Assembly (NCBI GenBank): GCA_023807065.1
Contig: JAJJLU010000464.1
Coordinates: 1 to 40,117 of the forward strand
DNA from: Isotricha intestinalis
Lineage: Eukaryota; Ciliophora; Litostomatea; Vestibuliferida; Isotrichidae
Direction of reading: 5' to 3'
Length of the DNA: 40,117 bases
The translations under genes and the position numbers were made by a program. Shown here in pieces: positions 28,624 through 39,052 of this stretch (positions are counted from its first letter, which is position 1; the number at the start of each line of letters is the position of its first letter). The notes beneath the pieces are model-generated. The model was given only the letters and a program-made list of their open reading frames with translations. It searched no databases and was not told the DNA's origin.

Positions 28624-30318
28624 TTAATTAAAACTTTCTCTTGAAATATTTGAATCAATATCACCTTCTAATTTCATTAATTTAATAGAAGCAATTGGTT
28701 GTTTTTTTTTTGGAAAAAATTTATAATTACAATTTTCAATAAAATGATTATTATAACAATTATAATCATTTTGGTTGTTTTCTTTTGGATTTATTAATGA
28801 AACAAAATGAGTTCTGTAAGTTACTTTTTTTTTATAAAAAGAAAAATCTTTTATTACTTTAGGAGATTTTTTTAAAGTATAATTTGTTGTTGTTGTTATT
28901 AAATTATTTGTTTCTGTATCTTGAGTGTAAATATTTTTATAACTATTATTATTACTATTGTTTGTTGTGATATTATTTTCTTTTTTTATATATTTAATAT
29001 TATTATTAATTGATTCTTTTAACAATTGCTTTTTTATTTCATTTGTTTTTATAATTTTTTTATCTGCTGATTTATTATCAATAAAATTTTCTTTTATATT
29101 ATTTAAAGATTTATTTTCTTTTGATTTATTTTTTGAAAATTTATTTAAAATAGAAGATAAATTTATTTTAGTTTTTATTTTTGTGTTTTTATTTTCTTGT
29201 TTATTTTTATTATAATTATTATTCTTATTATCAGTATAATATTGAATTTGAGTTTTATTTTTTTTTTTAAATTCTTTTATTAAATTTTTCGTTATTTCTG
29301 AAGTTAAAGGTTTTTTTGTTACTTTATTTGAAAATGAAGTAAAAGAAATTATTTTTTTATTATTTGAAATATTATTTTCTTTTTGTTTTTTGCTTTTCGA
29401 ATAAAAAGGAATAGAATTTTGTTGAAAATGTCTTTTTATTATTTCATTTATATCATTATTAGAATTTGGTTTTATTTTATTTTCATTATTTGTATTAATA
29501 ATATTTTCATTATTTTCACTTTTTAAACTTTTTTGTCTTTCTTTACTATTTTCATTTTTTTCAAATTTAGACAATAAATTTTTAAAAAGAAATTTATTTG
29601 TTTTTTCCCTATTAAAATCACTAAAAGGGTTTTTTAATAAACTATTATTATTATTTGGAGAATAATTTTTAATTGTTTTATATTTATAATTCAAAGAAGT
29701 TTCAATATTTTTGTCTTCAATAATATTTAAAGGAAATAATTTAAATCCATTATTCAATTGTTTGTCATTTGTTTTTTTTGAAATAAAATTAATTTGAGGA
29801 ATATTATCAATTTTCAATTCTTTATTTAAATATTTTTCTATTTTATTTTTAGGATTAATTTCAATAGAAAAAGAAGAATAAATATTATTTACACTAATAC
29901 ATTGGCTAACTTGATATTCATTATTTGAAGTAATAATTTCTAAATTTTCATTTTTTTGAATAATTAAATTATCATTTTTTTTTTTCTCTTTATTATTTAC
30001 AATCAAAATTTTAGATTTTTCACTATTTTTTTCACTGTCACTATATTGATAACTTAAACTACTATTATTAATATTATTATTTAATTGAAAATTATTATTA
30101 TTTAATTGACTTTTTATATATTTTATTGGAGTTTTATTTATTTTTAGAGAATTCCCTTCATTTATTATTCCTTTTGATATTGAATCATTTTCATTATATA
30201 TTATATTTAAATTTACTTGCTTTATTGATAAAAATTTATCATTATTTTTATTCTGGGTTGGAGTTTCTTCATAATAATTACATAAAGAAGGGGAAAATGG
30301 ACTTTCATGATTTTTCAT
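28624..30318 (-). CDS. Asn/Lys/Ser-rich protein, function unknown
   Basis: A 564-residue, largely low-complexity protein. The start MKNHESPFSPSLCNYYEETP and the C-terminal 35 residues (for example KKKQPIASIKLMKLEGDIDS) are the least repetitive parts and the most likely short binding motifs. In between, K/N/S-rich stretches with short helical patches (LLKNPFSDFNREKTNKFLFK) suggest a disordered scaffold. No enzyme domain, zinc finger, signal or membrane helix is visible. Composition alone cannot assign function; a cytoskeletal or nuclear protein would be ordinary for this class. It converges with TOR (173 bp apart) and diverges from the next gene across a 533-bp spacer. The full open frame of 564 codons in so AT-rich DNA shows that it is a real gene. 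Confidence 0.7.
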   Translation of the reverse strand: MKNHESPFSPSLCNYYEETPTQNKNNDKFLSIKQVNLNIIYNENDSISKGIINEGNSLKINKTPIKYIKSQLNNNNFQLNNNINNSSLSYQYSDSEKNSEKSKILIVNNKEKKKNDNLIIQKNENLEIITSNNEYQVSQCISVNNIYSSFSIEINPKNKIEKYLNKELKIDNIPQINFISKKTNDKQLNNGFKLFPLNIIEDKNIETSLNYKYKTIKNYSPNNNNSLLKNPFSDFNREKTNKFLFKNLLSKFEKNENSKERQKSLKSENNENIINTNNENKIKPNSNNDINEIIKRHFQQNSIPFYSKSKKQKENNISNNKKIISFTSFSNKVTKKPLTSEITKNLIKEFKKKNKTQIQYYTDNKNNNYNKNKQENKNTKIKTKINLSSILNKFSKNKSKENKSLNNIKENFIDNKSADKKIIKTNEIKKQLLKESINNNIKYIKKENNITTNNSNNNSYKNIYTQDTETNNLITTTTNYTLKKSPKVIKDFSFYKKKVTYRTHFVSLINPKENNQNDYNCYNNHFIENCNYKFFPKKKQPIASIKLMKLEGDIDSNISRESFN

Positions 30319-30851
30319 TTATTAATTATTTTTTATATCAATGAGTTTTAAAAATACTTCACAACATTCTCAATTGAATAAATGAGGAAAAATATTTATA
30401 TATATTTATTAATATATAATAAATTAGTTATTGTAATTAATATTAATTCTAAAAAAAAAATTTATAAAAACTAATAAAATGAATAGGTTTTTTATATATT
30501 AATAATATATTTTTAAAAAATTTTATCTTAATAAATTCGTATTCTAATGAATAAAAATTTTAAAATAAAAAGCAGAATCTTCAATTAGTTGATGATATAA
30601 TAAATTCATAAATAAATACAAAGGTAAATAGTGAAGAAAAATAGGAAAGAATAATATAATTATTATAAATAATAATCACAGAATTGATAGGGAAATTGAA
30701 ACAAATTTTACCAATATATTGTTTTGATTTTTTCTTCATTAAAAAAGAGAAATTTATTTATAAATTTATTTTGTTTTTATTTATAAATTTATTTTTTTTA
30801 ATGATTTGAATTTTAATATTTAGGTTTTTTATTTAAAATTGTTTTAAAAAA
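30319..30851. other. Divergent spacer
   Basis: No gene found. Close to the downstream start a near-identical AT-rich unit (AATTTATTTATAAATTTATT type) occurs twice at about 30750-30800. It is likely to contain promoters of both flanking genes, but no defined element can be named. Confidence 0.4.
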
Positions 30852-32753
30852 ATGTATAAATATTTAAGAAAAAGAATAATAAAAGGAATTTATCAATTAT
30901 TTATAGAAAAATATACATCAAAAGAATATTCTTATAATGTATTAATAATAAATAATATATTAGAACATGATAAATCAATTCTTGTTTGTAAATATAAAGA
31001 ATTTTTAGTATCTAATGATAATCATGAATTTTTAAGAAGATTTTATAAACAAAATGAAAATAAAAAAAGATTAAAAGCAATAATAAGTTTTTATTCTGAT
31101 AATATGAAAATTTTCCCTAATTATATTTCAATTCCAGAAAATAAATATTTATATAGTAATATAAGGAAAAAACAATATTTATTAGATCATCAAAATGAAA
31201 ATAAAGTAGATTTTGGTCAATTAAAATTTCATAAAGAAAATGGAAAAGGAAAATTAATTTTAAAAACTAATTTATTATTTACTAAAGATGTTATAAGTGA
31301 CATTCAAAATTTTGAAATGAAAAACAATGAAAAGGATGATTCTTTATTTTCTAATTTATCAAATTTTTCAAAAAGAAAAAATGCAATTAAAGGAAATAAT
31401 TCTTTTTCAAAAGATAATTCAAAATCAGATAATGAAAATGATACAAAACAATCAATAGAAAATATATTAAGTATATTAAATGATAATAAAATAAATGTTT
31501 CAGATTTAAGACAAAATTTTTTTATAGATTCAAAACCAATAATAAAAGAAAATAATAAAATAATAAATAGAAAAACAAGTAATAATATATTAACACAAAA
31601 AAAAAATAAAAAAAATATTGTAAGTCCAAGTTCAAAAGAAGGAAAAAATATGATAAATCAATCAAATGGATTTAATGTTTTTTCTAATTTTAAAAAAAAT
31701 ATAGTTCCAAAAATTAAAAGAATTAAAAATAGAACTTCTTTAATTTTAAATGATACTAGTAAAATAACTAATATGAGTAAAGCTTCTTTTAATCAAACTT
31801 TTAAAACTCCAAAATCAATTAATGGACAAAGAAAAATTAAAGTGGATAGTAATAGTAATAATAATAAAAAATATAATTTTAAAATTAAAGAAGATTTAGT
31901 TATTAAACAATTAGGAAAAAATTATAATAAAAATCCTAGTAATAAAAAAAATAAAATTGTTTATACTTTAGAAAATGATACTTTAAGAAATAAAAAAATT
32001 ACAAAATTTTCAAGAATAAATACTTTTAATACATTGTCTGAAAGAAATTTAAAGAAGAAAAAAAAAATAAATAATGATACTAAATTTTTATTTGAAAAAA
32101 ATACTTTAGAAACTCCTTTAATCACAATAGAAAAAGATAATAATATATGTAAAACAGAAAATTTATCGAAGCCAAAACATAAAAAAAATTTAAGTGGAAA
32201 AATAAATAATATAAAAACTCAAGATCAATTAATAAATGAGAGATTATTAAAAATAAAAATAAAACAAAATGATTTATTAAATTCAATATCAAGTTTAAAT
32301 AATTTAAATATAAATAATAATCAACAATTAGTTAATATAACAATAGGAAAAAGAAATAGAATAAATAATAATTTAAATAAGAGATTATATAATCATATAA
32401 ATTTATATGATTTAACTTTTAAATCTCATTCTTTTAAAAATGTAAATTATAAAGATAATGATTCAACAAAAACAAGTGATAAAAATTTAATAACTAATAT
32501 TACAGAAAGAGAAAAATCAAATAATTCAGAAAATAAAAAATCAATAACAAAATTTCAAAGTAATTTTAATACTACTTCTTATGCTAAGAAAACTACTCCT
32601 AAAATTGATTATAAACAACAAAAAATTAAAGTTAATAGAAATAATTTTCTACAAAAAATAAGACAAAAAACTGAAGCTAATTTACTTAAAAAAAAAATTA
32701 ATGGAATTTCTTCTGATAAATTAAATGATTTAAGTAAAAATCTTTCAAATTGA
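30852..32753 (+). CDS. Large basic protein with conserved-looking N-terminal helical domain
   Basis: A 633-residue protein. Residues 1-120 are ordered: YKYLRKRIIKGIYQLFIEKY, then KEFLVSNDNHEFLRRFYKQN, RLKAIISFYSDNMKIFPNYI and IPENKYLYSNIRKKQYLLD. A pattern of FL-x-R-F/Y-Y, then I-x-F-Y-x-x-x-x-x-x-FPNYI-x-x-PE-x-K-Y-x-Y-x-N-I-x-x-K-Q is, from memory, shared by a protein family abundant in ciliates and other protists, often with long disordered tails. I cannot name it with certainty. Residues 125-633 are Lys/Asn/Ser-rich and disordered, with a helical patch at about 455-480 (TQDQLINERLLKIKIKQNDL). No catalytic motif. It ends TGA. Confidence 0.65.
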   Translation: MYKYLRKRIIKGIYQLFIEKYTSKEYSYNVLIINNILEHDKSILVCKYKEFLVSNDNHEFLRRFYKQNENKKRLKAIISFYSDNMKIFPNYISIPENKYLYSNIRKKQYLLDHQNENKVDFGQLKFHKENGKGKLILKTNLLFTKDVISDIQNFEMKNNEKDDSLFSNLSNFSKRKNAIKGNNSFSKDNSKSDNENDTKQSIENILSILNDNKINVSDLRQNFFIDSKPIIKENNKIINRKTSNNILTQKKNKKNIVSPSSKEGKNMINQSNGFNVFSNFKKNIVPKIKRIKNRTSLILNDTSKITNMSKASFNQTFKTPKSINGQRKIKVDSNSNNNKKYNFKIKEDLVIKQLGKNYNKNPSNKKNKIVYTLENDTLRNKKITKFSRINTFNTLSERNLKKKKKINNDTKFLFEKNTLETPLITIEKDNNICKTENLSKPKHKKNLSGKINNIKTQDQLINERLLKIKIKQNDLLNSISSLNNLNINNNQQLVNITIGKRNRINNNLNKRLYNHINLYDLTFKSHSFKNVNYKDNDSTKTSDKNLITNITEREKSNNSENKKSITKFQSNFNTTSYAKKTTPKIDYKQQKIKVNRNNFLQKIRQKTEANLLKKKINGISSDKLNDLSKNLSN

Positions 32754-33094
32754 AAATTTGTTAAAAAAATAATATTAAGAAAATAAATATAAAATATAAT
32801 ATAAATTGGGATTTAGAAAATATATAAATTTTATTTAATTACAAAAAAAAGTTTATATATGTAAAAAAAATAATATTTTTTCTTTTAAAAAATATAATAT
32901 TTAATTTTAAATATTTTTTGTCATTAAAAATATTATTGAAAAAAAGCAAAAAAAAAACAGTAGAAGAAGAAACAATATATTTTAAAATCATTTGAATTAT
33001 TCAATTTTAAAAACATTATTATTATATAATAATTTTAGTAAATAAAAAAATAAATATAATCATAAAAAAAATTATAAATAATTTGTGAAAAAAA
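32754..33094. other. Spacer, nothing recognised
   Basis: About 340 bp of AT-rich DNA between two plus-strand genes with A/T homopolymers. No coding relic or RNA was found. Confidence 0.45.
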
Positions 33095-33862
33095 ATGAAT
33101 CAATTTTGGGATAGATTCGTAAGTCAAGACAGGAGAAAATTAAGAAGAAAAATGTTACAAACACAAAATCAAAAGAATTTTTTTCCTTTATCTCAAAGAA
33201 CATCATATTTTCAAAGAATGATGAATAAATATAATAAATCAAATAGAAGAAATTTAAATTATCATGACATAAATACACTTTTAGCAGATTATAGAGAAGA
33301 AAAAATAAAATCATTAACAGATACAGAAGTAATGAGGGAAGAAATTAGTTCGGAAATAAAAAAATATAAAGAATTACAAAAAATACCTCCTCATATTAGA
33401 AATGATATTAAAAATTTGAATTTAAAACAAGGAAAAGAAAATAGAAAAAATTTATTAATTTCTTTAGAAAGATTTGAAAAAAGAGGTAAATTAAATATTC
33501 CTGATTGGAAAAAAAAAAAAGACTTAACTTCTGATTTAAATCCTAATAAAATGTTATATACTGCAAAAATATTTAATAATGATCCTAGAGATAATTTTTT
33601 TTTTAGAACTAGAGAAACTTTAAAAACAAATAAATCAGTTACAATTGATGATAAAGATAAATTTCATACACTTCCTAGTTTTAGAATAACTTTAAGTAAA
33701 TTACATGATCAAATTGATACTATGGCAAATGATGTTGAATTTGATAGTAGAATGTTGAAAACTAGAAATAAACAAAATATTGAATTATTTAGTAATGATT
33801 TTGAAGAATGGAAAAAAACTCAAGAATTTAGATTTCCTTGGTTAAAACCTAAAAAATATTAA
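33095..33862 (+). CDS. Charged helical protein of unknown function
   Basis: A 255-residue protein, rich in Lys, Arg, Asn and Asp, with normal complexity throughout, so probably folded or helical. Notable segments: MNQFWDRFVSQDRRKLRRKM at the N-terminus, LADYREEKIKSLTDTEVMRE, KIPPHIRNDIKNLNLKQG, IPDWKKKKDL and the C-terminal EWKKTQEFRFPWLKPKKY. The absence of low-complexity tracts makes it unlike its neighbours and suggests conservation. Helical charged stretches and clustered Arg/Lys would suit a cytoskeletal or axonemal component, but that is only a guess. No signal or membrane segment. It converges with the Atg8 gene, 310 bp away. Confidence 0.65.
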   Translation: MNQFWDRFVSQDRRKLRRKMLQTQNQKNFFPLSQRTSYFQRMMNKYNKSNRRNLNYHDINTLLADYREEKIKSLTDTEVMREEISSEIKKYKELQKIPPHIRNDIKNLNLKQGKENRKNLLISLERFEKRGKLNIPDWKKKKDLTSDLNPNKMLYTAKIFNNDPRDNFFFRTRETLKTNKSVTIDDKDKFHTLPSFRITLSKLHDQIDTMANDVEFDSRMLKTRNKQNIELFSNDFEEWKKTQEFRFPWLKPKKY

Positions 33863-34172
33863 TACAAAAAAACATTGAATTTTTTGTATTTGGCTAAAAT
33901 ATATTAAATAAAATTGATTGTAAATAATTTAAGTGAATATTATCAATTAGATAGTAATTAAATGGAATATTTATTCTTTTGATTTATATTTTATTTTTTT
34001 TAATTTAAAATTCTATATTTAATTTTACTGATTAATATAAATTAATATTATTATTATTATTTTTATATATTACATTCTTTATTAATTATAAAATTGTTTA
34101 ACAAAAAAAAATAGATGAAAACGGAAAATTTTTGTTTCTAAAAATATAAGAAATAAATATAAAAAATATATT
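33863..34172. other. Convergent spacer
   Basis: AT-rich 3' flanks of the helical protein and Atg8 genes. No gene or element recognised. Confidence 0.45.
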
Positions 34173-34535
34173 TTATATTTTTCCCCAAACTAACTCAGCT
34201 GAATAAACAACATAAAGAAATCCATCTTCATCTTTATATTTATCATAAGCTTCTTGAATTAAACTATCTAATCCAACTTGATGAGCTCCTTTAAATAATA
34301 AAAAAAAAGATTCTTTTTCATCAATTGTTATTCTAGATTTTAACATATTGCAAAATTGTGATATTGATAAATCTTCAGGAACTAAATATTTTGTTTTATC
34401 AATTTCTTGAATATGACATTTTGGATCTTTTTCACATATTATTGGAATTTTATCTGGACATTGTGCTCTTAATTTTGCACTTTCTTCTTTTCTTTTAAGA
34501 AAATCTGGATATTCTTTTTTGAATTTGAATTCCAT
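34173..34535 (-). CDS. ATG8: Atg8/GABARAP-family ubiquitin-like autophagy protein
   Basis: A 120-residue protein of normal Atg8 length. N-terminal helices carry FKKEYPDFLKRKEESAKLR; the ubiquitin fold shows CPDKIPIICEKDP, DKTKYLVPEDLSISQFCNML, SFFLLFKGAHQVGLDSLIQE and the family signature YDKYKDEDGFLYVVYSAE. It ends WGKI, so Atg4 would cut after G118 and remove two residues before lipidation to phosphatidylethanolamine. Lipidated Atg8 drives autophagosome growth and binds cargo receptors through AIM/LIR motifs. The usual aromatic before Gly is W here (F/Y in most). The G/C content is higher than in neighbours, fitting a conserved, well-expressed gene. It sits on the opposite strand to the helical gene and 1.1 kb from the calmodulin-like gene. 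TOR, which normally represses Atg8-dependent autophagy, is in the same window. Confidence 0.92.
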   Translation of the reverse strand: MEFKFKKEYPDFLKRKEESAKLRAQCPDKIPIICEKDPKCHIQEIDKTKYLVPEDLSISQFCNMLKSRITIDEKESFFLLFKGAHQVGLDSLIQEAYDKYKDEDGFLYVVYSAELVWGKI

Positions 34536-35644
34536 TTTTTTTATAATTTATTTTTTTATATTTATTTAAATTTATAATTAAAAAAAAATTAAAAATTAAA
34601 ATTTCTTCACACAAATAATACATAATATATTTATCATTCGATTTTATATTAAAGAATATTTTTTTTTTACAAAATAAAACTTAAAAATATGTATTATTGT
34701 AATATTATCATTTATATAATTGTTTATTATAATTATTGAAATAAGAAATAGTTTCTATATTATTCCCAATTAATCTCATTCCATTATTATCAAAATTATT
34801 CATTACATTATTATTGTTATTTTATTTTTCATTTGAAATGATAAGAGTTAAAAAATTGATTATACTATTATTATTATTAAACATTGTTTAATTATTTCAT
34901 TAAATATTCATAATATGATTATTCTTGATGTAAGAACATTAATAATAAATTCTTTTTATATTTTTTCTGAAGTAAACCTTGGATTCTTTATTCATTTTTT
35001 TTGGGAAAATTCTACATTTATTTTTTTATTCCTATAAAGAATACTATTTTTTGATAAATAAAAGTTGAAGATTATTATTTTCAAAATTCATATTTAGAGT
35101 GTTAAAAAAATGATTATAATATTTTCTTTTAATTACTTATTATTTTCTTTAATAGAATTATGATCAATAATATTTTTGAGAACATTTTTTCAAATAATAT
35201 TTTTTGCTAAAAAATTACCACATTGAAACAAAACAATAAGCACAACAAAAAGTAATGAATATAAATAACTATATATTAATTAGAAACTTATTTACTTAAA
35301 TTACTTTAATTGAATTATTCTAAAATTAAACTCTTTATATTTGTAATAGTTACATTTTTTGATTTAATAGCTTATTATTTTTCTTTTATTGATCTTTATT
35401 TTATATTCAATTTTATTTGGGATTTTTCTTTTTTTTGAATATTTTTATTATCAAAATAAACATTCTTTCATCTATTTTTTAAAGAAATTAGAGGTTCAAT
35501 AATTAAAAAAAAATAATTTAATAATCTAATTTATTGTCATATTTAGAATAATTAATATTTTTAATCAATTAAAAAAGTATTATAATTAAAAACAAAATAC
35601 AAAAAATTAAAAGAAATACAAAAAAATCATTAAAATAAAAAGAA
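34536..35644. other. 1.1-kb spacer with traces of decayed coding sequence
   Basis: No intact gene. On the minus strand short coding-like stretches are visible, for example FPKKMNKESKVYFRKNIKR (about 34945-35015) and MNNFDNNGMRLIGNNIETIS (about 34745-34805), separated by TAA and TGA. These could be eroded parts of an Asn-rich gene but are too short to claim. The region includes the promoters of the Atg8 gene and the calmodulin-like gene, without recognised elements. Confidence 0.4.
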
Positions 35645-36097
35645 ATGGAAAAAATGGAGGATATAAATATTTCTCATGAAAAAGAATTTAAAGAATATTT
35701 TGATATGTTTGACAGAGATAAAGATAATTTAATAAATATAAAAGAATTAAAAAACATTCTTCAAAGTTTAGGTCACAATCCAACAGATCTAGAATTAAAA
35801 GAAATGTTTAACGAAGTTGATAATGATTCAGATTCAAAAATAGAATTTGAAGAATTTTTAAAAATAATTAATAATAAATTAAAACAAGAAGAAGCTGAAC
35901 AAGAATTAATTGAAGCATTTAAATTTTTTGATAAAGAAGGAAAAGGTTTTATTTTAGAAAATGAATTTAAACAAATCATACTTTCTTTAGGAAATCAAAT
36001 TAGTGAAGAAGAATTAGATGAAATTTTAAAAAAAATTGAAAATAACAATCAAGGTTATGTTAATTATAAAAAATTTGCAAAATTATTATTGTCATAA
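35645..36097 (+). CDS. Calmodulin-like EF-hand protein with a degenerate C-lobe
   Basis: A 150-residue protein with four EF-hand positions in calmodulin order. EF1 loop 23-34 (DRDKDNLINIKE) and EF2 loop 59-70 (DNDSDSKIEFEE) have acidic ligands at 1, 3, 5 and Glu at 12. EF3 (96-107, DKEGKGFILENE) has Lys at 5 and Leu at 9. EF4 (132-143, ENNNQGYVNYKK) has Lys at 12, so it should not bind calcium. The sequence is closer to calmodulin than to centrin (no basic centrin N-terminal extension). It probably senses calcium with the N-lobe and holds a target with the C-lobe (inference). Two Met codons at positions 1 and 4 could both start it; I keep the first. It is the last intact gene before the subtelomere. 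Confidence 0.88.
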   Translation: MEKMEDINISHEKEFKEYFDMFDRDKDNLINIKELKNILQSLGHNPTDLELKEMFNEVDNDSDSKIEFEEFLKIINNKLKQEEAEQELIEAFKFFDKEGKGFILENEFKQIILSLGNQISEEELDEILKKIENNNQGYVNYKKFAKLLLS

Positions 36098-36147
36098 AAT
36101 ATTATTTTTCATTATTATTTTTATTTATATTTTCATCATTTATATTT

Positions 36148-36363
36148 TTAATTCTCACAAATCAATAAAATTTTATTTTCTTCATCAGATATAAATATTA
36201 TTATATTAATTTTCTTTTCTAATATAATTTCTTTTAAAGCTCCTTTGATTTTAGAAATATAACAATAAAATGGATTTTGGAGAGATTAATTAATTATGTT
36301 AATGGATGTCGTATTGATCATGATTAAGGTAATTCATTTGTTGATTAATGATGAAGAGATAAA
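36148..36363 (-). pseudogene. Subtelomeric coding relic A
   Basis: The open segment 36151-36285 reads SLQNPFYCYISKIKGALKEI, then a hydrophobic strand and ISDEENKILLICEN, ending in TAA at 36148-36150. Going upstream the frame continues through TAA at 36286-36288 and TGA at 36334-36336 (revcomp) with plausible residues between. No frameshift is needed across about 70 codons. It looks like the C-terminus of an old membrane or transport protein, family not recognised. It is tail-to-tail with the calmodulin-like gene. Confidence 0.45.
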
Positions 36364-36952
36364 TTAAAGATAAAAAACTTAATTTAAAAAAGAAAAATTA
36401 ATTTTTGAAGAATTTAATCATGATTATTATTATAATAAAAGAAAAATAAGCATAAATAAGAATAAACAAAGAAAAAATTGTTCAAATAAGAAAATTATTA
36501 TAAATATAATGGTCATTAAAGAATGAAAAGTTTAAGTTATAATATATAATAAGTAAATATTTTATTTTTTCTTTATGATTGAAAACACCTTTTTTTCATG
36601 TTATTAACTCTTGAATAAAGATATATGGAAGGGTTTGGAAAGTTATTTTAATTTTTTTATTTTTATATTTTATTTTAATACATTTATTTATTTAAAAAGT
36701 AATTTTTTATAGGATCATTATTTAAATTTAATTTTTAAAGTAGCAATGTGAATTATATTCACGACTCATATATAATTTATAAGTATTTTAAATAAAATAT
36801 ATTAATTAAAATATATGAAATTTATAAATAATTTAAATTATGAAAATAAAAAATTATTTATTAATTTAATTCTATCTTCAATATTATTATCATAATTTTC
36901 ATGATGAATAATTAATTTAAGTCAATTAATTAAAAAATCTTAATAATCTTCA

Positions 36953-37620
36953 TTAACTAAATTATCTTCGAGAATTCCCAAATTTTTTTATCATTTGAAT
37001 TTTTATTTTTATTAATTTTTTCCAGAAAAGAATTTGAATATCATAAATTAATATATTATCAGTAATAACACTTGATTTTTTTCTATAATATTCAATTTTA
37101 AATACTAAGATATTAGTTTAATGAAATTTTTTTAAAAATTCTTCAGCAAATCCATCAATTAAATCACCTTTTTTTCTCATAGATATTAATAATATTTCAC
37201 CTCTTCCTAAAGAAAAATTTTTTTTTATAATTTATAATAATTTACTTATTTTTTCTAGAACATTTTCTTTAATAAATATTAATTTATAGTCTAAAATATA
37301 ATTAAAAATAGATTGATCTTTCCAAATTTCAACATATTTTCTTAATAATGTATTAGATGAAAAATAAGTTATTATTCCATCTGATATTAATTGAGATATT
37401 TCTTTTTATTTTTCTCCAAAAAAATTTTTAATTTAATGGAGATTTTGTTCCTATATTTGTAATATAAATTATTTTTTTTGTTTTTAATAAAAAAATCATC
37501 ATTAAATGATTCTAATTTATTATACATATCCCAATATCCTCTAAATTTAAATAAATATAATTAATAATTTTTTAATTTATAATCTATGAGTCTTAAATCA
37601 AAAATTTATAGATTTAAATT
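36953..37620 (-). pseudogene. Subtelomeric coding relic B (longest)
   Basis: About 220 codons of coding-like sequence with one frameshift near 37415, beside an A-run. Recognisable pieces include FKFRGYWDMYNKLESFNDDF, DGIITYFSSNTLLRKYVEIW, DYKLIFIKENVLEKISKLL, RGEILLISMRKKGDLIDGFA and VFKIEYYRKKSSVITDNILI. They are separated by TAA codons only; no TAG or TGA interrupts the main frame until its end near 36962. Alternating hydrophobic and charged residues indicate a formerly folded, helical protein. Family not recognised. Confidence 0.5.
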
Positions 37621-37934
37621 ATAACATTATTAATTTCAAACAATCATTTATAATTAATAAATAATTAAATAACATTAATATTTATTTAATTCAAAATAGG
37701 GAAAATAGCAGAATTATCTAATTTTTCTATTTCTCCTTTTAAATAAAGAATTAAATTTTTATTTTTATATTGATTTATTTATAAAATTTACTGGTTCCAT
37801 TAAATAAAATTCTACATATAATTTTTTCGAATTTAAAATTAATGCAATCTGATAAATTGACTATTAATGAATTTATCATATGACAAAGAAAGATAATAAA
37901 ATGTATTAAATTATATATTTCACTATATTTAAAA

Positions 37935-38283
37935 AAAATATAATAAATTGATATATCAATTTTTTAATTAATTATTTTTTGTAATAAATTCAAATCACAA
38001 TCTTTCTAAAAAATCATGCTGAGAATTATAAAATGAAATTATATGTTCATCTTTTAATTATATGTTTTTTGTAAATAAAATGGATGCATCTTGATATAAT
38101 TTTTATTATATTATATAGTTTATCTTTATGTTGAGAAATAAATCACCATTTATATACATATATTATTTATTATTTGTTCAAAATTATTAATAGTAATATT
38201 TATAATTTATATTATGCTCATTACCTGAAATTGAAATAATTAAATCTCTTTTTTCTATTATCTCAATTAAATTTGAAATTAGG
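37935..38283 (-). pseudogene. Subtelomeric coding relic C
   Basis: A single frame with pieces ISNLIEIIEKRDLIISISGN, MYINGDLFLNIKIN, LYQDASILFTKN and DEHIISFYNSQHDFLERL, interrupted by several TAA and two TGA but no frameshift. The end-of-line NSQHDFLERL-stop-FEFITKNN would be continuous if one residue had been mutated. Not identified. It may be a further part of the family represented by relic B, as both lie in the same orientation. Confidence 0.4.
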
Positions 38284-39022
38284 AATGTATGATTCATTAG
38301 CATTCTTAAATTCATTGTTTTTTTTCTATTATAATATATTATATTATTAATTGATTTTCATTAGTAAAAAATAGATATAATAAATATCAATTGATTTAAA
38401 TATAGTAAATGTATTTGTAAATTTATAATTATAATATTTACAAATATTATAACTTAAGATTTTAATTATTTTCTTTTGTTTTTTTATTATTATTTTTAAT
38501 GCTCCGATTTAATTTTTAAATATTTTTATTTCATTTTCTATATTTTTATTTCTTTATTTAATTTATTCATATTTATTTCTTTATTTTCTTTTTATAACTT
38601 AATGTTATTTTAACTTCTTTTTTATATATTTTTTTAATGATAATTTTTTTGATTTTTTTTATTATTATTTCTTTTATTATATTTCTTTATTGTATTAAAT
38701 GTATTAATAAAAATTGATATGCATCAATTATTGTATTTAATAATGTTTTTGATAATATTGATAAATCATGATGCAATATTTATATTTAATATTATATTGC
38801 TATTTAATTTCCAACAATAAATTTATATATATTATTATTGTATTTTATAAAAAAACATTCTTCATTAATTATCCATTAATTAGATTTCTCTTTTTTTATT
38901 GATTTATAAAAGAAGCATTTATTTTATAGATATTATGAATTATAAATAAACTTTTTTATTTTTTAATTTAAATCAAATTTATCAAATGATAAATTATTAT
39001 AATTTTATAATATCGTATTAAA

Positions 39023-39052
39023 ATGGGGATTGGGCCCAATTACAATCCCCAT
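39023..39052. repeat. GC-rich inverted repeat resembling head-to-head telomeric sequence
   Basis: ATGGGGATTG (39023-39032) is inverted exactly at 39043-39052 around a 10-nt loop. Inside it ATTGGGCCCAAT (39029-39040) is also a perfect 12-bp palindrome. The left arm contains GGGGATT, the telomere unit, and the right half contains CCCAAT and CAATCCCC, its complement. It lies about 1.1 kb from the telomere, in otherwise 85-90 % AT DNA. It may mark a former telomere fusion, an excised element, or a regulatory hairpin. Confidence 0.7.

Noticed and set aside
30750..30800. AT-rich direct repeat as an origin or promoter
   Set aside because: The unit is simple A/T sequence that occurs by chance in this composition.
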